Positions 1 to 11,800 are shown, counted from the stretch's first letter. The stretch: DNA of 42,625 nucleotides from Ignavibacteriota bacterium (GCA_016218065.1 JACRFA010000122.1:1-42625), one strand, 5' to 3'. Notes: generated by a model from the sequence alone, not told the origin. Translations and numbers: made by a program.

Positions 1-1
1 A

Positions 2-274
2 TTGATGCAGAACTATCCGAATCCGTTTAATCCAACGACAGAGATCAGATATCTAGTGCCAGAGGTCAGAGATCGGAGGTCAGACGTCAGCAGAGTTACG
101 CTGAGTGTCTACGACCTTCTTGGTCGCGAGGTAGCAACTTTGGTGAATGAAGACAAATTGCCGGGCACGTATTCGGTCAGTTTCGATGCGACGCGGTTGC
201 CAAGCGGTGTGTACATCTACCGGCTCACGGCGGGAACATATTCGCAAACACGCAAGATGATTCTCGCAAAATAG
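2..274 (+). CDS. C-terminal end of a T9SS cargo protein (partial)
   Basis: This is the 3' end of a gene whose start lies outside the window. The 90 visible residues are one type A T9SS C-terminal sorting domain: a QNYPNPFNP motif, a beta strand, a YDLLGREVATL strand, a GTYSVSFDA strand, GVYIYRL and a lysine-containing terminus (RKMILAK). In this family the domain directs the exported protein through the T9SS outer-membrane translocon and is usually cleaved on attachment or release. The passenger cannot be identified. The domain is closest to that of the last array gene (24178-28197), with the same SGVY-YRL and YSQT-KM-L ending, and unlike the four between them. About nine extra residues (EVRDRRSDV) sit between the first two strands, encoded by a heptanucleotide tandem repeat. 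No clear terminator follows the TAG stop. Confidence 0.9.
   Translation: MMQNYPNPFNPTTEIRYLVPEVRDRRSDVSRVTLSVYDLLGREVATLVNEDKLPGTYSVSFDATRLPSGVYIYRLTAGTYSQTRKMILAK
63..90 (+). repeat. Heptanucleotide tandem repeat inside a coding region
   Basis: Four consecutive 7-bp units are visible: AGGTCAG, AGATCGG, AGGTCAG, ACGTCAG. They lie in the sorting-domain coding sequence and encode the extra charged residues VRDRRSDV. The reading frame continues through them to the normal end of the domain. Confidence 0.7.
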
Positions 275-312
275 CGAGGCGGAAAAATATTTCGCTCTAC
301 GACGAATCGCGA

Positions 313-341
313 TTGACTTTTCCGCTGAGGATTCAGATAAT
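313..341 (+). promoter_or_regulatory. Promoter of the first complete T9SS cargo gene
   Basis: TTGACT (313-318), a 17-nt spacer and GATAAT (336-341) make a good -35/-10 pair. Transcription would begin near 348, leaving a leader of about 130 nt before the ATG at 478. The same TTGAC(A/T)-N17 arrangement precedes the other four complete array genes. Confidence 0.6.
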
Positions 342-477
342 GTGGGTGATGAATTCGACCTGCCCATTCCACCCGAGGGGAACCATCGGCAGCAGGCGAT
401 GACTGACGCAAGTGTTCAAGTACGCACATCCCCTCACGCCCAATCAACAGTACCAACAATCATAGCAAGGAGGCATA

Positions 478-3400
478 ATGCCTAATCGACTACTGCTGTT
501 CTTGTGTTTCGTGGCGGTAATATCTTTGCCACTTTCGTCAATAGCACAAGAGAGACCAGACGATCCTCGCTGGAACATTCGTTCTTCTACGCTGCTACAA
601 ACCGGCGAGACGTCAACTCCGGCGCAACAACATCCGGCGTTTGTTCCAAACACGAAGTCGCGACGGTACGACACACCTCTCGGAACGATGCTTGTCGAAC
701 CAAACGTTCGGCCACGGGCAAACACGGGTTACCATCAATCCGAAGTCAACATTGCGACGCATCCGCTGAACCGCAATATCATGTTCGGCGCGTCGCACAA
801 CATCACGACGGTGAGTCCGCTGAAGATCAACGTCGCGACGTTCATCACAACAAATGCGGGACAAACGTGGTATGGATTTGACACGCTGGCGGATTACAAC
901 ACGCAGCGCGGCGATCCGGCGCCGATGATCGACAAGGATGGCGTGTTTATTTATGGACATCTCAACAGCACGGCAAACTTCGGCTCAGTGACGGGCATGG
1001 GCATGAACCGGTCGACGAACATGGGCATCACGTTCGAGCCAACAATCCCGATCACGAATGCGGGCGGCAGCGACGCCGATAAGAACGCGCTCGGCACTGA
1101 TGACATACCGACAAGCGCGCACTATGGCAACTCCTATATGGCATGGACGAAGTTCACTGCCGGCAACACGCCCGCAGTCATCCTTGTTACGCGCACAACT
1201 GATCACGGCGTGAGCTGGTCATCGGCAACGCAAGTCAACACTGCGGCCTCGGGAACCTTCTCTCAAGGGACCGATGTTGCGGTCGGAACAAACGGCGACG
1301 CCTACATCTGCTGGGTGGAAGAAAGCACAACGTCGCCTTATCCGTCGCGCTTCATCGGCTTTGCAAAATCAACTGATGGCGGCGTGACATGGACGTACAC
1401 CAACACGGCCTATGCGACCAGCGGCATGCGCAGCTCATCGTACAACGGCTGGGCAGTGCGTGTGAACGACTTCCCGCGCATGGCAATTGACAAGAGCGGC
1501 GGTGGACGACGCGGGTGGATCTACGTTGTCGCGGCGGAACAAAACCTCGCCCCTGCGGGAACCGACGCAGACATCGTCATGCACATTTCAACCGATGGCG
1601 GAACGACGTGGGGCGCGGGCATTCGCGTCAATCAAGATCCGCTCAACAATGGCAAGAAACAGTTCTTCCCCTCTATTTGTGTTGATCAAGGCGGCGGAAT
1701 CAACGTTGCCTACTACGACAACCGCGATTACGCAGCGTCAGGCGACTCATGTGAAGTCTGGATGTCGCGCTCGATCGATGGCGGCCTCACATGGACTGAC
1801 ATTCAGGCCAGCGATCATGCCTTCCGTCCGAAGAATGTTCCGGGCGTGAATTCCATGGGCGACTACATGGGCATCACGGCGGGCAACGGCAAAGTGTGGC
1901 CGATGTGGATGGATGATCGTTCAGGGTTCTATGATATATGGACTGCAGGAATTAGCGTCGCGGATCCGATTGATCCGATGCCTCCCGGCTCTGTGAGCGC
2001 ATTCAGTGATTACTCGACTCCAACATCAATGCGGCTGAATTGGACGCGCCCGACAACGCTCGTCAACGGCGATCCGATTGGACCCTACGTCATGCGCATC
2101 AAACGCAACGGCGTGCAAATCGCCGAGCGTCCCTCGACCGATTCAACATTTATCGACACGGGACTTACGGATGGAACGACCTACACCTACGTGTTCCAGA
2201 CGCGCCTGACTGCGAACGACAGCTTGAGCAACGAGATGCAAGTGATCTGGGTTGCCGGCGGAGCAAAGACATCTGCCTCGCCCACCAATCTTGCAGTCAC
2301 TGGAACAAGCGCGTCGGGCTACAAACTGAAATGGAAGAATCCGTCCCGACAAACGGACGGTACGCGGCTCGATGACTTCGTGGGCATCAGAATCTATCGC
2401 GACGGCTCATTGGTCAGCACACTCACAAGAACTGTTGCCGACACGGCTCGCAACGATAGCACAACAGATTCACCGGCGGCAGGATTCCATACGTTTCAAG
2501 TTACAGCGATTGACAACGAGAATCCGGTCAACGAAAGCGGTTTGAGCAACACCGGTCAGACTCCGCTTGACCTTCCATTCAACGACGCGTTTGCGACAGC
2601 AGGTGCGCCGGATGTGAACCGATGGGTCGCGACGGGAGTTGACATCAATGACCTCGGACAGAACGAACCGAGCAGCCCCTACTCGCTCAACTTGAACGGC
2701 AGTCCGACGAGCAACACCGACAACATCGATTCTCGTCCGTTTGATCTGACCGGCCGTCAAGGTCAGGGACTCGCGATTTCTTATCTCTATCAACCCGGCG
2801 GAACAAGTGATCGTCCTGAGGTTGCTGATAGTTTGATTCTTGAATTCCAAAACAGCAACGGCGTCTGGGTGACAGTCAGAAAATATCCCGGCATCGCATC
2901 GACCACACCAATTCCTGATTTTGCCTTTGAAGCAGTTGGAGTTGATGGCATCGATCCGCAGGGCGGCTCGTTCTTCTTTAACGGATTTAAGTTCCGATTC
3001 CGCAGCCGTGGAACTGCCGGTACATCCGATGACGATTGGTTTGTTGATGATGTGTTCTTCGGCATCCCAACCGGCTCCGCGAATCTCGCGGCGACGGGCG
3101 TTATCTCGCCTGCGGGTCAAGTCTCGAACAACGTTGCTCTCAATCCGGTTATTCGCGTTCTGAACGCGAGCGCGGTTCAAGCCGGCGTGTACACAGTGAA
3201 TGTGAACATCACCGGCCCGGGGACGACGTACAATGCGACACAGACAGACAGCAATCTCGCTGCAGGAGCAACGCGCAACGTTCCTGTCTCAACCGCATTC
3301 ACGCCGAATGCAGTCGGGCAGTGGAATGTCAAAGCATGGACACGATTGACCGGCGATCCGAATCCGGCAAACGACACGACAACATCGACGTTCTACGCTG

Positions 3401-5373
3401 TCAACCCGCTGACGATGCCGGTGCAAGAGGCGTGGCCGGATAGTGGGTTGCTCAATCCGTTGAAGTGGACCAATGTCAATGCGCGAGTGAACGCAGATGC
3501 AACGGGCGAGCCGAGTGAGCCGTTTGCGCTCAACCTCTCCGGCAATCCCACTGCAGCAGGTCTCGACACAGTCACATCACTGACCATCAATCTCTCGGGA
3601 CGCGCTGGACAGAACGTGACGCTTGCGTACTGGCAACAGCCGCAAGGTACAGGCGAAGTCCCCGATGCAGCAGACAGTCTCGTGACTGAAGCACTAAATG
3701 ATCAGGGTGGTTGGGTAGTGTTAGGAAAACTCCCCGGTGCAGCGGTTCGACCGTTTGCATTCGTGCGCTTCAATCTCGACAGCGTCAGCGCCGGTGGCGG
3801 ATCATTCTTCCATAGCGGATTCAAATTCCGCTTCCGCAGCAGATCGTCGTCAACGACAACGACGAGACAGGACGACTGGTTTGTGGATGATATCTTCTTA
3901 GGCATCCCCAACACCATTCCGCTGATGGTTGTGTCGCCTCAGACAGTAGCGGATACCGTTCTCGTCGGGCAGGTTGACTCGACATCGTACGTCTTCAACA
4001 TTCTCAACAACAATCCGTTCGCAACAGGATTGAGTTACACGATCGCCGAGACTCCCGCGGTGAACTGGCTCGCGGCTTCTCCCGCGTCAGGTTCGGTGAA
4101 CGGCGGCACAACGTCGCTCATTCATGTTGCGGTAAACTTCACGGGACAGACTGCGGGCAACTACACAACACGATTGCTCGTGAGCGGCAACGATCCGGGC
4201 AACGCAGTGGATACGGTGACGGTGAACTTCCGCGTCAACCAGGCGCCGGTCGTCAGCACCAATCCCGATTCATTCTTCTTTGTGCGCAACAGCGGAGATA
4301 GCGCCACTGCACAGCTCAAGGTTCGTAACACCGGACTTGGACCGTTGACTTACTCAACCACGATTAGCGGCGCGTACGCGGGATATGCAGAGACGAATAT
4401 CGGCGCAGCGACAACAAGTCTCGCGACAAGTTCTGCACTCATGCGCGGCGGCGTTGTTGATGTAACGAGCACGGTACAGCTCAACGAAATTCGGAGCTGG
4501 CTCACAATTACTATCGAACGAGAGCTACGCTGGGTCGTCTATGAGAATACGAGCGGAACGAGCTACACGAAAATCTTCGAATCTGTCACGGCAAGCTCCG
4601 GCACCGGCGGACCTCTGTGGTACTCATCGGGTCCGGTCAACCTCGTTCTGCAAGCAGGAAAGAAGTACGCCATTGGCGTTGATTGGCCTGCGGTGACGGG
4701 ATCCGGACTTACATACCACTACCGGGTGAGCAGCCCTGTTCCGGAGCCGATTTCATTCGGCAACATCACCGGCGGACTCGCGCTCTCAGCATTCCCGCCC
4801 GCTCCGACCATATCGGTCTCGCAGACAAACACGTTGTACTACACGCAGCTTGTTACATCGAGCGGCAAATGGCTCAGCATTACTTCGAACCAGAGCGGCA
4901 CAGTCGCGCCCGGCGATAGCGCGGCAATTGGCTTCAAAGTCAATTCGACCGGACTTGTGCAGGGGACAAACCTCGGTGCACTGGCGATCAGCAGTAACGA
5001 TCCAGTCAAGCCGATCGTGAGTGTCCCGGTGCGGCTCGATGTGTTGACGGGCGTCGATGAGTTGGAGACGGGTATTCCTCTGGAGTTCTCACTCGCTCAG
5101 AACTATCCGAATCCGTTCAATCCATCGACGACGATTCGCTTCGGATTGCCTGAGCAAGCAACTGTGAGCCTGAAAATCTACAACTTGCTCGGTCAGCAAA
5201 TTGCGACACTTGCTGAAGGCGAAATGCCGGCTGCATATCATCGCGTTGTGTGGAACGGTAGAAACAGCGCGGGCGCGCAGGTCGCGACGGGCATGTATTT
5301 CTATCGCTTCGAAGCAACCGGTGCGTCAGGTGAGAAGTTCAACAGCTTGAAGAAGCTGATTCTGCTTAAATAA
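478..5373 (+). CDS. T9SS cargo protein with Asp-box propeller, FN3 and jelly-roll repeats
   Basis: A 1631-aa exported protein. The ATG has an AAGGAGG Shine-Dalgarno 4 nt upstream. Residues 1-24 are a signal peptide. Residues ~27-490 form a sialidase-like propeller with repeated Asp boxes (STDGGVTW, STDGGTTW, SIDGGLTW). I do not see an FRIP motif, so glycosidase activity is not supported. Two FN3-like domains follow (~503-700), then two copies of a ~165-aa module with FKFRFRSR and DDWFVDD motifs (~699-865 and ~978-1150) around a CARDB-like domain. Ig-like/BACON-like segments lead to a type A sorting domain (~1539-1631). The propeller is a close paralog of the one in the next gene, and the sorting domain is also closest to that gene's. 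Function is probably an extracellular or cell-surface structural, adhesive or binding role. A strong terminator follows directly. Confidence 0.9.
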   Translation: MPNRLLLFLCFVAVISLPLSSIAQERPDDPRWNIRSSTLLQTGETSTPAQQHPAFVPNTKSRRYDTPLGTMLVEPNVRPRANTGYHQSEVNIATHPLNRNIMFGASHNITTVSPLKINVATFITTNAGQTWYGFDTLADYNTQRGDPAPMIDKDGVFIYGHLNSTANFGSVTGMGMNRSTNMGITFEPTIPITNAGGSDADKNALGTDDIPTSAHYGNSYMAWTKFTAGNTPAVILVTRTTDHGVSWSSATQVNTAASGTFSQGTDVAVGTNGDAYICWVEESTTSPYPSRFIGFAKSTDGGVTWTYTNTAYATSGMRSSSYNGWAVRVNDFPRMAIDKSGGGRRGWIYVVAAEQNLAPAGTDADIVMHISTDGGTTWGAGIRVNQDPLNNGKKQFFPSICVDQGGGINVAYYDNRDYAASGDSCEVWMSRSIDGGLTWTDIQASDHAFRPKNVPGVNSMGDYMGITAGNGKVWPMWMDDRSGFYDIWTAGISVADPIDPMPPGSVSAFSDYSTPTSMRLNWTRPTTLVNGDPIGPYVMRIKRNGVQIAERPSTDSTFIDTGLTDGTTYTYVFQTRLTANDSLSNEMQVIWVAGGAKTSASPTNLAVTGTSASGYKLKWKNPSRQTDGTRLDDFVGIRIYRDGSLVSTLTRTVADTARNDSTTDSPAAGFHTFQVTAIDNENPVNESGLSNTGQTPLDLPFNDAFATAGAPDVNRWVATGVDINDLGQNEPSSPYSLNLNGSPTSNTDNIDSRPFDLTGRQGQGLAISYLYQPGGTSDRPEVADSLILEFQNSNGVWVTVRKYPGIASTTPIPDFAFEAVGVDGIDPQGGSFFFNGFKFRFRSRGTAGTSDDDWFVDDVFFGIPTGSANLAATGVISPAGQVSNNVALNPVIRVLNASAVQAGVYTVNVNITGPGTTYNATQTDSNLAAGATRNVPVSTAFTPNAVGQWNVKAWTRLTGDPNPANDTTTSTFYAVNPLTMPVQEAWPDSGLLNPLKWTNVNARVNADATGEPSEPFALNLSGNPTAAGLDTVTSLTINLSGRAGQNVTLAYWQQPQGTGEVPDAADSLVTEALNDQGGWVVLGKLPGAAVRPFAFVRFNLDSVSAGGGSFFHSGFKFRFRSRSSSTTTTRQDDWFVDDIFLGIPNTIPLMVVSPQTVADTVLVGQVDSTSYVFNILNNNPFATGLSYTIAETPAVNWLAASPASGSVNGGTTSLIHVAVNFTGQTAGNYTTRLLVSGNDPGNAVDTVTVNFRVNQAPVVSTNPDSFFFVRNSGDSATAQLKVRNTGLGPLTYSTTISGAYAGYAETNIGAATTSLATSSALMRGGVVDVTSTVQLNEIRSWLTITIERELRWVVYENTSGTSYTKIFESVTASSGTGGPLWYSSGPVNLVLQAGKKYAIGVDWPAVTGSGLTYHYRVSSPVPEPISFGNITGGLALSAFPPAPTISVSQTNTLYYTQLVTSSGKWLSITSNQSGTVAPGDSAAIGFKVNSTGLVQGTNLGALAISSNDPVKPIVSVPVRLDVLTGVDELETGIPLEFSLAQNYPNPFNPSTTIRFGLPEQATVSLKIYNLLGQQIATLAEGEMPAAYHRVVWNGRNSAGAQVATGMYFYRFEATGASGEKFNSLKKLILLK

Positions 5374-5425
5374 GTAACCGGAAAAATGTCCTAACAGTGG
5401 ACAACAACGTCTCAGCGACGGAACC

Positions 5426-5464
5426 AACGCCTTCCGATGGAAACATCGGGAGGCGTTTCTTTTC
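5426..5464 (+). terminator. Intrinsic terminator of the first complete cargo gene
   Basis: A 14-bp stem (5426-5439 with 5444-5457, one T-G wobble) closed by a GAAA tetraloop is followed by TCTTTTC. It lies about 50 nt after the stop codon. Confidence 0.85.
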
Positions 5465-5476
5465 GTTGTCAATGAA

Positions 5477-5530
5477 TTGTTGGTCGGGACTCCCGTCCCG
5501 ACATTGACGAGTCGGAGACTCGTCCAACAA
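5477..5530. repeat. Palindromic element with a possible three-way junction
   Basis: An outer 7-bp stem, TTGTTGG (5477-5483) with CCAACAA (5524-5530), encloses two perfect hairpins: TCGGGAC-tccc-GTCCCGA (5484-5501) and ACGAGTC-gga-GACTCGT (5507-5523). Only CATTG separates the inner hairpins. It sits between two intrinsic terminators. The compact layout resembles REP-type or small mobile intergenic elements, but no second full copy is in this window. Confidence 0.65.
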
Positions 5531-5535
5531 TCGCT

Positions 5536-5576
5536 GAAAACGTCTCTCGTGCAAGCGGGAGACGTTTTCGTTTTTT
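5536..5576 (+). terminator. Second intrinsic terminator in tandem
   Basis: A 14-bp stem (5536-5549 with 5556-5569, one T-G wobble), a 6-nt loop TGCAAG and the tail GTTTTTT. It follows the palindromic element and insulates the next promoter, which begins 29 nt later. Confidence 0.8.
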
Positions 5577-5604
5577 GTGTTAGAAGAAAAAATGTCCAAA
5601 CTGT

Positions 5605-5633
5605 TTGACATTCCGGTTGCCAATTCGCATATT
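5605..5633 (+). promoter_or_regulatory. Promoter of the 2537-aa cargo gene
   Basis: Consensus TTGACA (5605-5610), a 17-nt spacer and CATATT (5628-5633). Transcription would begin near 5640. This argues against starting the protein upstream of 5892, even though the frame stays open from 5577. Confidence 0.5.
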
Positions 5634-5639
5634 GAATCA

Positions 5640-5891
5640 GCAACTTTCCTGGTCAATCTGGACAAATCGGATTCTTCTTCCGATCACTCGTTGGGGGGAT
5701 GTTCGTTCGCCGGTCACGGTTCCCTTCATCACCAAAAAAATCACAAGCGATCTCATATCAAGAAGCACTCTGTTTTGTATTCACGCATTGAGCTGTTGGC
5801 TGAGTTCCTTTCCCCCTGTACCCCAGGATTCATTCGTCCTGACTACCCTAATCCATCTCATTCAATCACAACATCAAAACAAGGAGGCTCC
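5640..5891 (+). other. Long 5' leader of the 2537-aa cargo gene
   Basis: About 250 nt between the predicted transcription start and the ATG. It has no coding character of its own. The last 60 nt are rich in C and A, poor in G and probably unstructured until the AAGGAGG at 5881-5887. No recognised riboswitch is visible. Confidence 0.45.
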
Positions 5892-8800
5892 ATGTCTCAG
5901 CGATCACTGCTTGTTTTTTCGGCGTTACTCGCGCTGGTGTTTAGTTTTCGGGCGATAGCGCAGGAAAGACCAGAGGATCCACAATGGAACGTCCGTTCAT
6001 CCGTTCAGATGAAGACTGCTGAAACGTCAGCACCTGCACGATTGAACACCGACTTCCGACCGAACACAACTCCACGCGTTGCGAACACACCGCAGGGAGT
6101 GATGGTGGTGGAACCGAACGTTCGACCGAGGCCGAACACGACCTACCATCAGTCCGAAGTGAATATTGCCGCGCAGGCATCGAACAGAAATATCATGTTC
6201 GGCGCTTCGCACAATATTCGCTCCAGCGCGATCAACGTCGCGACGTTCATTACCACGAACGGCGGTCAGACGTGGTATGGCGGCGACACGCTCGCCGATT
6301 ACAATACGCAGCGTGGTGATCCGGCCCCGATCATCGACTACAGTGGCATCTTCATCTACGGCCATCTCAACAGCACGGCGAACTTCGGTTCGGTAACGGG
6401 CATGGGCATGAATCGCTCCACCAACAAGGGCATCACGTGGGAAGCGACAATTCCCATCACGAATGCAGGCGGCAGCGACGCTGACAAGAACGCAGTCGGC
6501 ACGGATGACAGTCCTGCCAGTCCCTTCTTTGGCAATACGTATATGGCGTGGACGAAATTCACTGCGGGAAACGTGCCTGCAGTTATTCTCGTGACACGTA
6601 CAACCGATCATGGCGCATCGTGGTCAACAGCGGCGCAGGTGAACACCGCCGCAGCCACAACGTTCTCCCAAGGCACTGATGTTGCAGTTGCTCCGAATGG
6701 CGATGCCTACATCTGCTGGGTGGAAGAAAGTACAACATCACCCTATCCTTCACGATCAGTCGGGTTCGCAAAGTCGACCAATGGCGGCGTGAACTGGACA
6801 TTCAACAACACTGCATACGCCACAAGCGGCATGCGCAGCTCTTCATACAACGGCTGGGCAGTTCGTGTGAACGACTTCCCGCGCATGGCGGTCGATAAGA
6901 CCGGCGGCGGTCGCAGTGGCTGGATTTACATTGTCGAGGCAGAGCAAGGTCTCGCTCCTGCCGGCACCGACGCAGACATCATCTTCCACCGTTCAACTGA
7001 CGGCGGCACGACGTGGTCGGCTGGCATCCGCGCCAACCAAGATGCGTTGAACAACGGCAAGAAACAATTCTTCCCCTCTGTTTGTGTCGATGCAGGCGGC
7101 GGTATCAACGTTGCGTACTACGACAACCGCAATTACGCATCGACTGGAGACTCCTGCGAAATCTACATGTCGCGTTCACTCGACGGCGGCAACACGTGGG
7201 TCGATGTGAAAGTGAGCGACCATGCGTTCAAGCCGAAGAATGTTCCGGGCGTGAACTCCATGGGCGACTATATGGGCATCGCGGCCGGCAACGGCAAAGT
7301 GTGGCCCATGTGGATGGATGATCGTTCAGGCTTCTACGATGTGTGGACCTCCGGCATTCTCACGACCGAAAGTTTTGGTTGGGTCAAGGGAATAGTCACC
7401 AACACATCGGGCGGCGGGGCAGTGAGCGGAGCGAACATCGATTTCGTTCAGACGATTCCGCAAGTACAGACAATCACCAATGCAACAGGCAATTATCTTG
7501 CCGGTGCACGCGTCGATACACCAGGTACAACGGCCAACCTTACGCTTCGCGCAAGGTTGTTCGGGTTCCGCGATACGACCATTGCCGTAACACTGACGCG
7601 CAATGATACGTTGACGCGCAACTTCCAGATGACGCCTGCAGCAGGCGGCACGCTTGCTATTCATGCGTATCGCGCGCCGAACGTCGGCATGCGGGCAGCA
7701 GTGACGGTGAACTTCAACGGTACGCCGGTGATAAATAACTTCACCGACTCACTGACCGGTAACTTTTCAGCGCCACTTCCCACCGGCACGTATCAAGTGA
7801 TTGTGAATCCAGCATCACCTTATGCAACGCGAACATTCAACGGCGTTGTGATCAATGCAGGTCAGACGACGAATGTGGATGCTCTGCTCCGCTCGGTGGT
7901 TGAATTCAACCCAACGGCCGTGCGCGACACGCTTCCTGTCGGCGGCTCGCATGTCAAGACGCTTGCCATGACGAACACGACGACGGACACCGTGCGATTC
8001 CGCATTACGGATGACAATGCACTCGCACGTGTAAAAAGAAACCGTGTGATTGTGCCCGAACCTGCGGTTCAGGTTCCGGCAGTCGAGCGTCCGAAGGGCG
8101 CACCGGATACTGAGTTCGGTCAGACGCCTGATGGTCGCGGGGGACCGGATGCATTTGGCTATTCGTGGATCGACTCCGATGAACCGGGCGGACCTGCAGT
8201 ACAGTACTACGATATTCGTTCCGTCGGTACACAAATCACGACTATGACGTCGGGTTCGCTGGATGACGGCTATGCCACGATTACGTTGCCCTGGTCGTTC
8301 GTACACTATGGCAACACGTACACTTCGATGAACGTCGGCACGAACGGTTTCGTCAACTTCGGAACTGGTTCGACGTCGCTCTCGAACGGCGCGATTCCTT
8401 CAGTTGCTGCGCCCAACAACGCGATCTATGCATTCTGGGATGATCTCGATTTGCGAACGCGCGGCAAACTGTTCTATTACAATGATGTCGCGAACAGCCG
8501 ATTCATTGTTCAGTGGGATAGCATTCCACGCTACAACTCCGGCGGCGCGGCTGCCGAGCATGACACGCTTGAAATCCAGATCGTATTCAAACCGAACGGC
8601 GAGTACTTGCTGAATTACCGGAAAATCTACACCGAAGTCCCGGGCGATCTCGCGACGCACACGATCGGTGTTGAGAACGCAGCCGGAACGGTTGGCTTGC
8701 AGGTCGTGAATAATGCGGCCTATCTCCATAGCAACCTGACCATCCGCGTGTTCTTGCCGGATGCCCCGTGGCTTTCGGAGAACCCGACACTCGGCGCAAT

Positions 8801-11800
8801 TCCGCCAAGCGGCACACAGAACGTGCAAGTAACGTTCGACGCAACGGGCCTGACGCCCGGTACGACGTACAATGCGAACATGTTTGTTGAAGCAACGCAT
8901 CCGGACGTTACAACGCCTTACACCGTTCCGGCAAGCCTGCTCACGCAAACGGCGACCAATCCGTTGATCGTGCTCAACAAGACGAGCATCACCTTCCCCA
9001 CCGTTGCGATCGGACAGTTCCGACGTGATACTATCACAGCGCGCAACGTGGGCGGACAGGTACTCAACATTACATCGATCACGCGGACGAACACCGACTT
9101 CGCCGTAACACCGTCGAGCGCGAATGTCAATCCGAATGACTCGGTGAAGATCATCGTGACATACACCCCGACTGTACCTGCGGGAGCAGACACGGGCCGT
9201 GTCACGATCGTCAGCAACTCCTCTGTGAATCCAACCGCCGTGGTAACACTGAGCGCTAACTCAATAGGCGTTCCGGTGTTCAGAGCTCGCGTCGACTCAC
9301 TGACGAAGACTCTGCAGGCGCGCAACGTTGATTCAACGCTGTTCTACGTTCGCAACACAGGAACGATGAGCGGCAACTTCAACGCACGCGCAGTGATGTA
9401 CCCGCGAACAGAGGCGGGCGACAATAGCGAGCCAATCATTATCCCGATGAACATTGAGAAAGCCGCAGCAACGCCGCGGACTTCTTCAGTGAACGATCAG
9501 GATCGCGCACCTTCTCTTGCACACAATTCGCCTCTCGCTCTGGGCGATACGTTGTTCTCTGCGCCGTTGTACACGAGCGCAAACAACGTGAACCAGCAGG
9601 GCATCGAGTACGCGAACGGATTCTTCTGGACTACGAACAGAGGTCCGAATCCGAGTGTGGGAACGAACTACACATTGAAGTTCACATTCAATCCCACAAC
9701 GAAACGATTCACAATCGTTGACTCGGTTCTGCAGCAGAGCACAAGTGAATTCGGCTATCGCGATCTCGCGTTTGACGGCACATACCTCTACGGAAGTGAA
9801 GGTTTGAGCCTGAAGCAGATCAATGCGACGACCGGCGTTGAGACGGGTGTCTCTATCAACGTGACAGGCGCCGGCACGATTGCCGTGTTGCGCGCTCTTG
9901 CGTATGATCCGGTAGGCGATCTCTTCTACGCAGCCGATTTCGGTTCATCGATCATTGCTTTCAACCGAAGCGGAGTTGTGACTCGTACGATTCCCAATCC
10001 TGGATCACCAGCTTGGGCATTCTACGGCTTCGCGTGGGATAGCTGGTCAACAGGCGGCCCGTACCTCTGGGGCTACGTGCAAAACGGAACTCCGGCCATC
10101 TCGCTGGTGAAGATTCTCGTGTCCAGCGGAGCCGTCGTTCAGTCATGGCAGGGATTCACGCCTGGCCCGACAACTGACGTTGCAGGCGGAGCGACGATCG
10201 TTCCCGGACTCCTTCCGGGCAAACTGGTCTTCGTTGGCGTGAACCAATCGACCTCGGTGACTGCATACGATGCAGGACCGTACTCAGGTGGCGGCGGTAC
10301 CGGCCCATGGCTGGCGATTGCTCCTCCAACCGGAACGATTGCAGTCAACGATTCCGTGCAGATGAAGGCAACGTTCGATGCACGCGATCTCGAGATCGTG
10401 AACAACCCCGGCACGTATCGCGGCCGAGTTGAGATCACAGCAACGAATTCTGCTTTGGCAGACAGCTTGAATATTCCGGTTCGCTTCACCGTCACGCCGA
10501 TCACCGGCGCGGCGTTGCTTGCGACTCCTGATTCGATCGGCTTCGGCAACGTCGCCATTGGCGTTACCGACTCATCGAAGACATTCCTTGTGAAGAACAT
10601 CGGAACGTCGACGTTGAACGTCACCAACATTACGAGCAGCAATGCGGCGTTCTCCGTGAACCGCACGAGCTTCACGCTCAGCACGAATGATACAACCCGT
10701 ATTCGTGTTCGGTTTACTGCACCGACGCCTGCTGGTTTGAGAACAGCGAATCTCACATTCGTCTCGAACGACGCGGGCGCACGTCCGGTGAAGGTGACCG
10801 GAACATCCATCGGTCAGGCGAACATCGTTGTCTCGCCAGACTCCTTCAGCTTTGCGCTGAATCGCAGCGCCGACACAACTCGTGCGACATTGAAGATCAA
10901 GAACACGGGCACGGATACACTTCGCTTCAACATCAACGAAGTGTTGAATGCCAACGACAATCTTGATCCTCAGCCGATCGTCGTCCATGAGCACTACGAT
11001 CTGCCGAAGGGCGCGATCGATACACACACGCCATACTCGTCGCCTGATGGTCAAGGTGGTCCGGATGCATTCGGCTACCGTTGGATCGACAGCGATGAAC
11101 CGGGCGGACCCGTGTACAACTGGGTCGATATCACCTCGACCGGAACACCGCTCGATTCAGGCAGCGCGTGGGTTGCAACAGGAACGTTCACGCCGTACGA
11201 TGAAGGGTACTACCCTGTTCGATTGCCCTTCACATTCAATTACTACGGCGTAGCCAAAGACTCCATCTTCATCGGAACAAATGGTTACGTTTCATTCCAG
11301 CGACCGTCGGCCAATGCGTTCAGCAACACGCAGTTCCCAACGGCAGGCGGCCCGCTCGACAACGTTCTTGGCCCATGGTGGGATGATCTGGAAGTTAGCC
11401 AGACCGCCAAGATTTATTACGGCACGAACAGCGGCGACTTTGTCATTCTCTTTAAGGACATTCGCATCTACACATCGGCACACTCGGGACCGGCGGACTA
11501 TACGTTCCAGGTTATCTTGAGTCCGAGCGGCGTGATCAAGTTCCAGTACCAGGCAATGGGTATCAGCTCCGGTACATTGATTTCGTCATCCATCGGACAA
11601 GAGAACGCGACCGGCACAGTCGGGCTTTCAGTAGCCTTTAATGCCGCGTATATGCACAACAATCTCGCGATCATCCTCTCAAGCGACCTCGTGCCCTGGC
11701 TCTCTGTTGACAGAACCAGCGGAACGATTCGTCCGGGAGACAGCACGAACGTCCAGTTGCGCATTGTGCCCAACATCGCTCAGGGCGTTTACATCGGACG

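Noticed and set aside
63-90. CRISPR-like array
   Set aside because: The units are contiguous heptamers without spacers, inside a coding sequence.
478-1950. Annotating the Asp-box propeller as an active sialidase
   Set aside because: Asp boxes are present, but I could not see an FRIP motif or an assignable arginine triad; Asp boxes occur in many non-sialidase propellers.
5577-5891. N-terminal extension of the 2537-aa protein
   Set aside because: It overlaps a promoter and lies in front of a signal peptide with an excellent Shine-Dalgarno; a start upstream would bury the signal peptide.
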